In this document: in pieces, positions 5,592 through 6,079 of the stretch
How the letters are laid out: every line of letters starts with the position of its first letter
Position numbering within the stretch: the stretch's first letter is position 1
Source: Cytophagales bacterium
GTDB lineage: Bacteria; Bacteroidota; Bacteroidia; Cytophagales; Spirosomataceae
DNA length: 6,079 bases
Assembly (NCBI GenBank): GCA_013205605.1
Contig: JABMMK010000238.1
Location: forward strand, 1-6,079
Direction: 5' to 3'
Translations under genes and position numbers: made by a program
The notes under the pieces: generated by a model
The model's database searches: none
What the model was told of the DNA's origin: nothing
Seen by the model: the letters and a program-made list of their open reading frames with translations, nothing else

Positions 5592-6079
5592 ATGCTAACC
5601 ATTCCTTTCATTCGGGCAAATTCAGAAATCACCATCCAGGGATTGATAAAAAAGCATGTGGCAAATGCATCCGAAATTGTGCATCAATTGATTGCGATGG
5701 ATGACCAACGCAAAAGTTTGTTGCAACAAGCTGAATCTGCGTTGGAAATATCAAATGCAGCAGCAAAGGAAATAGGTTCACTCATGCAATCGGGCCAAAA
5801 AGAATTGGCAGAAGGTAAACGAGCAGAAACAGCCGCTTTAAAAGGTACAATAAAAGAAAAAGAAGAGGCGGCAAAGGCAGCAGAAAAACAAATGCTCGAC
5901 TTATTGGTCACCCTTCCCAACCTCCCACATAGCTCAGTTCCGGAAGGAAAAACGGCTGAAGAGAATGAAGTAGTTTTAACTTGGGGTTCCTTGCCTAACA
6001 TGCAAGCAGACGCGCAACCGCATTGGGACTTGATTAAAAAATATGACATCATTGATTTTGATTTAGGCAATAAAATTAC
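5592..6079 (+). CDS. serS: Seryl-tRNA synthetase, N-terminal part (runs off the window)
   Basis: The frame from ATG at 5592 stays open to the window edge, giving 162 full codons plus AC (a Thr). Seryl-tRNA synthetase is a cytosolic class II enzyme that attaches serine to tRNA-Ser. The visible part is the N-terminal tRNA-binding domain: the opening MLTIPFIRANSE, then a long antiparallel coiled coil of about residues 28-105 rich in Glu, Lys, Ala and Gln, with the family's DDQRKSLL at 37-44 and SNAAAKEIGSLM at 54-65, then the hinge LPNLPHSSVPEGKTAEENEV (108-127) and the start of the catalytic core at PHWDLIKKYDIIDFDLGNKI (143-162). The class II motifs 1-3 lie beyond the edge. The start is three bases after the lysC stop, indicating translational or transcriptional coupling, and no Shine-Dalgarno is seen. 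Confidence 0.94.
   Translation, partial: MLTIPFIRANSEITIQGLIKKHVANASEIVHQLIAMDDQRKSLLQQAESALEISNAAAKEIGSLMQSGQKELAEGKRAETAALKGTIKEKEEAAKAAEKQMLDLLVTLPNLPHSSVPEGKTAEENEVVLTWGSLPNMQADAQPHWDLIKKYDIIDFDLGNKI

Noticed and set aside
5684..6070. Long 128-codon minus-strand open frame
   Set aside because: It is the shadow of serS. The + strand frame from 5592 matches seryl-tRNA synthetase throughout, and the shadow's serine- and alanine-rich composition reflects the reverse of Glu/Ala/Lys-rich coiled-coil codons.
1..6079. A novel defence system, mobile element, phage remnant or CRISPR array
   Set aside because: All complete genes belong to known families of core metabolism or housekeeping, apart from two of unknown role (DUF2795, TPR). 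There are no repeats, transposase motifs, target-site duplications or tRNA-linked integration signs.

Overview
The window reads as ordinary chromosomal DNA of a Bacteroidota bacterium, probably an aquatic or soil lineage outside the gut Bacteroides; the genus cannot be fixed. Four things point there. The small acidic DUF2795 protein and the N-terminus of seryl-tRNA synthetase (starting MLTIPFIRANSE) are of the kind typical of that phylum. The best promoter matches are TAnnTTTG boxes, the Bacteroidota -7 element. Start codons lack clear Shine-Dalgarno sequences. The DNA is AT-rich and every complete gene stops with TAA.

Layout, left to right. Positions 1-127 hold the possible 3' tail of a + strand gene, interrupted by an in-frame TGA. 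cutC (124-879, minus) runs convergently into it. After a 170-bp AT-rich divergent gap comes a monocistronic + strand gene for a 73-residue DUF2795 protein (1050-1271) with its own promoter box, a possible 5' hairpin and a clear intrinsic terminator. That terminator lies inside the 3' end of the convergent glpD gene (1268-2833, minus), which encodes FAD-dependent glycerol-3-phosphate dehydrogenase. A 193-bp divergent gap with back-to-back promoter candidates separates glpD from a rightward cluster: a membrane-anchored TPR protein (3027-3704), ribH (3776-4252), a lysC-type aspartate kinase (4263-5588) and the start of serS (5592 to the window edge, open). Gaps in the cluster are 71, 10 and 3 bases, so ribH, lysC and serS look like one transcript; a 14-bp hairpin lies between the TPR gene and ribH.

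The genes are mostly central metabolism and housekeeping: glycerol-3-phosphate oxidation into the quinone pool, the penultimate riboflavin step, the first step of the aspartate amino-acid family, and serine tRNA charging. No direct functional link between them is evident beyond shared transcription. I found no mobile element, CRISPR array, tRNA, rRNA, phage gene or defence system, and no previously undescribed system. The points most worth a second look are the TGA-interrupted tail at the left edge, the terminator embedded in glpD with stop codons interlocked at both convergent junctions, the intercistronic hairpin before ribH, and the uncharacterised DUF2795 protein.
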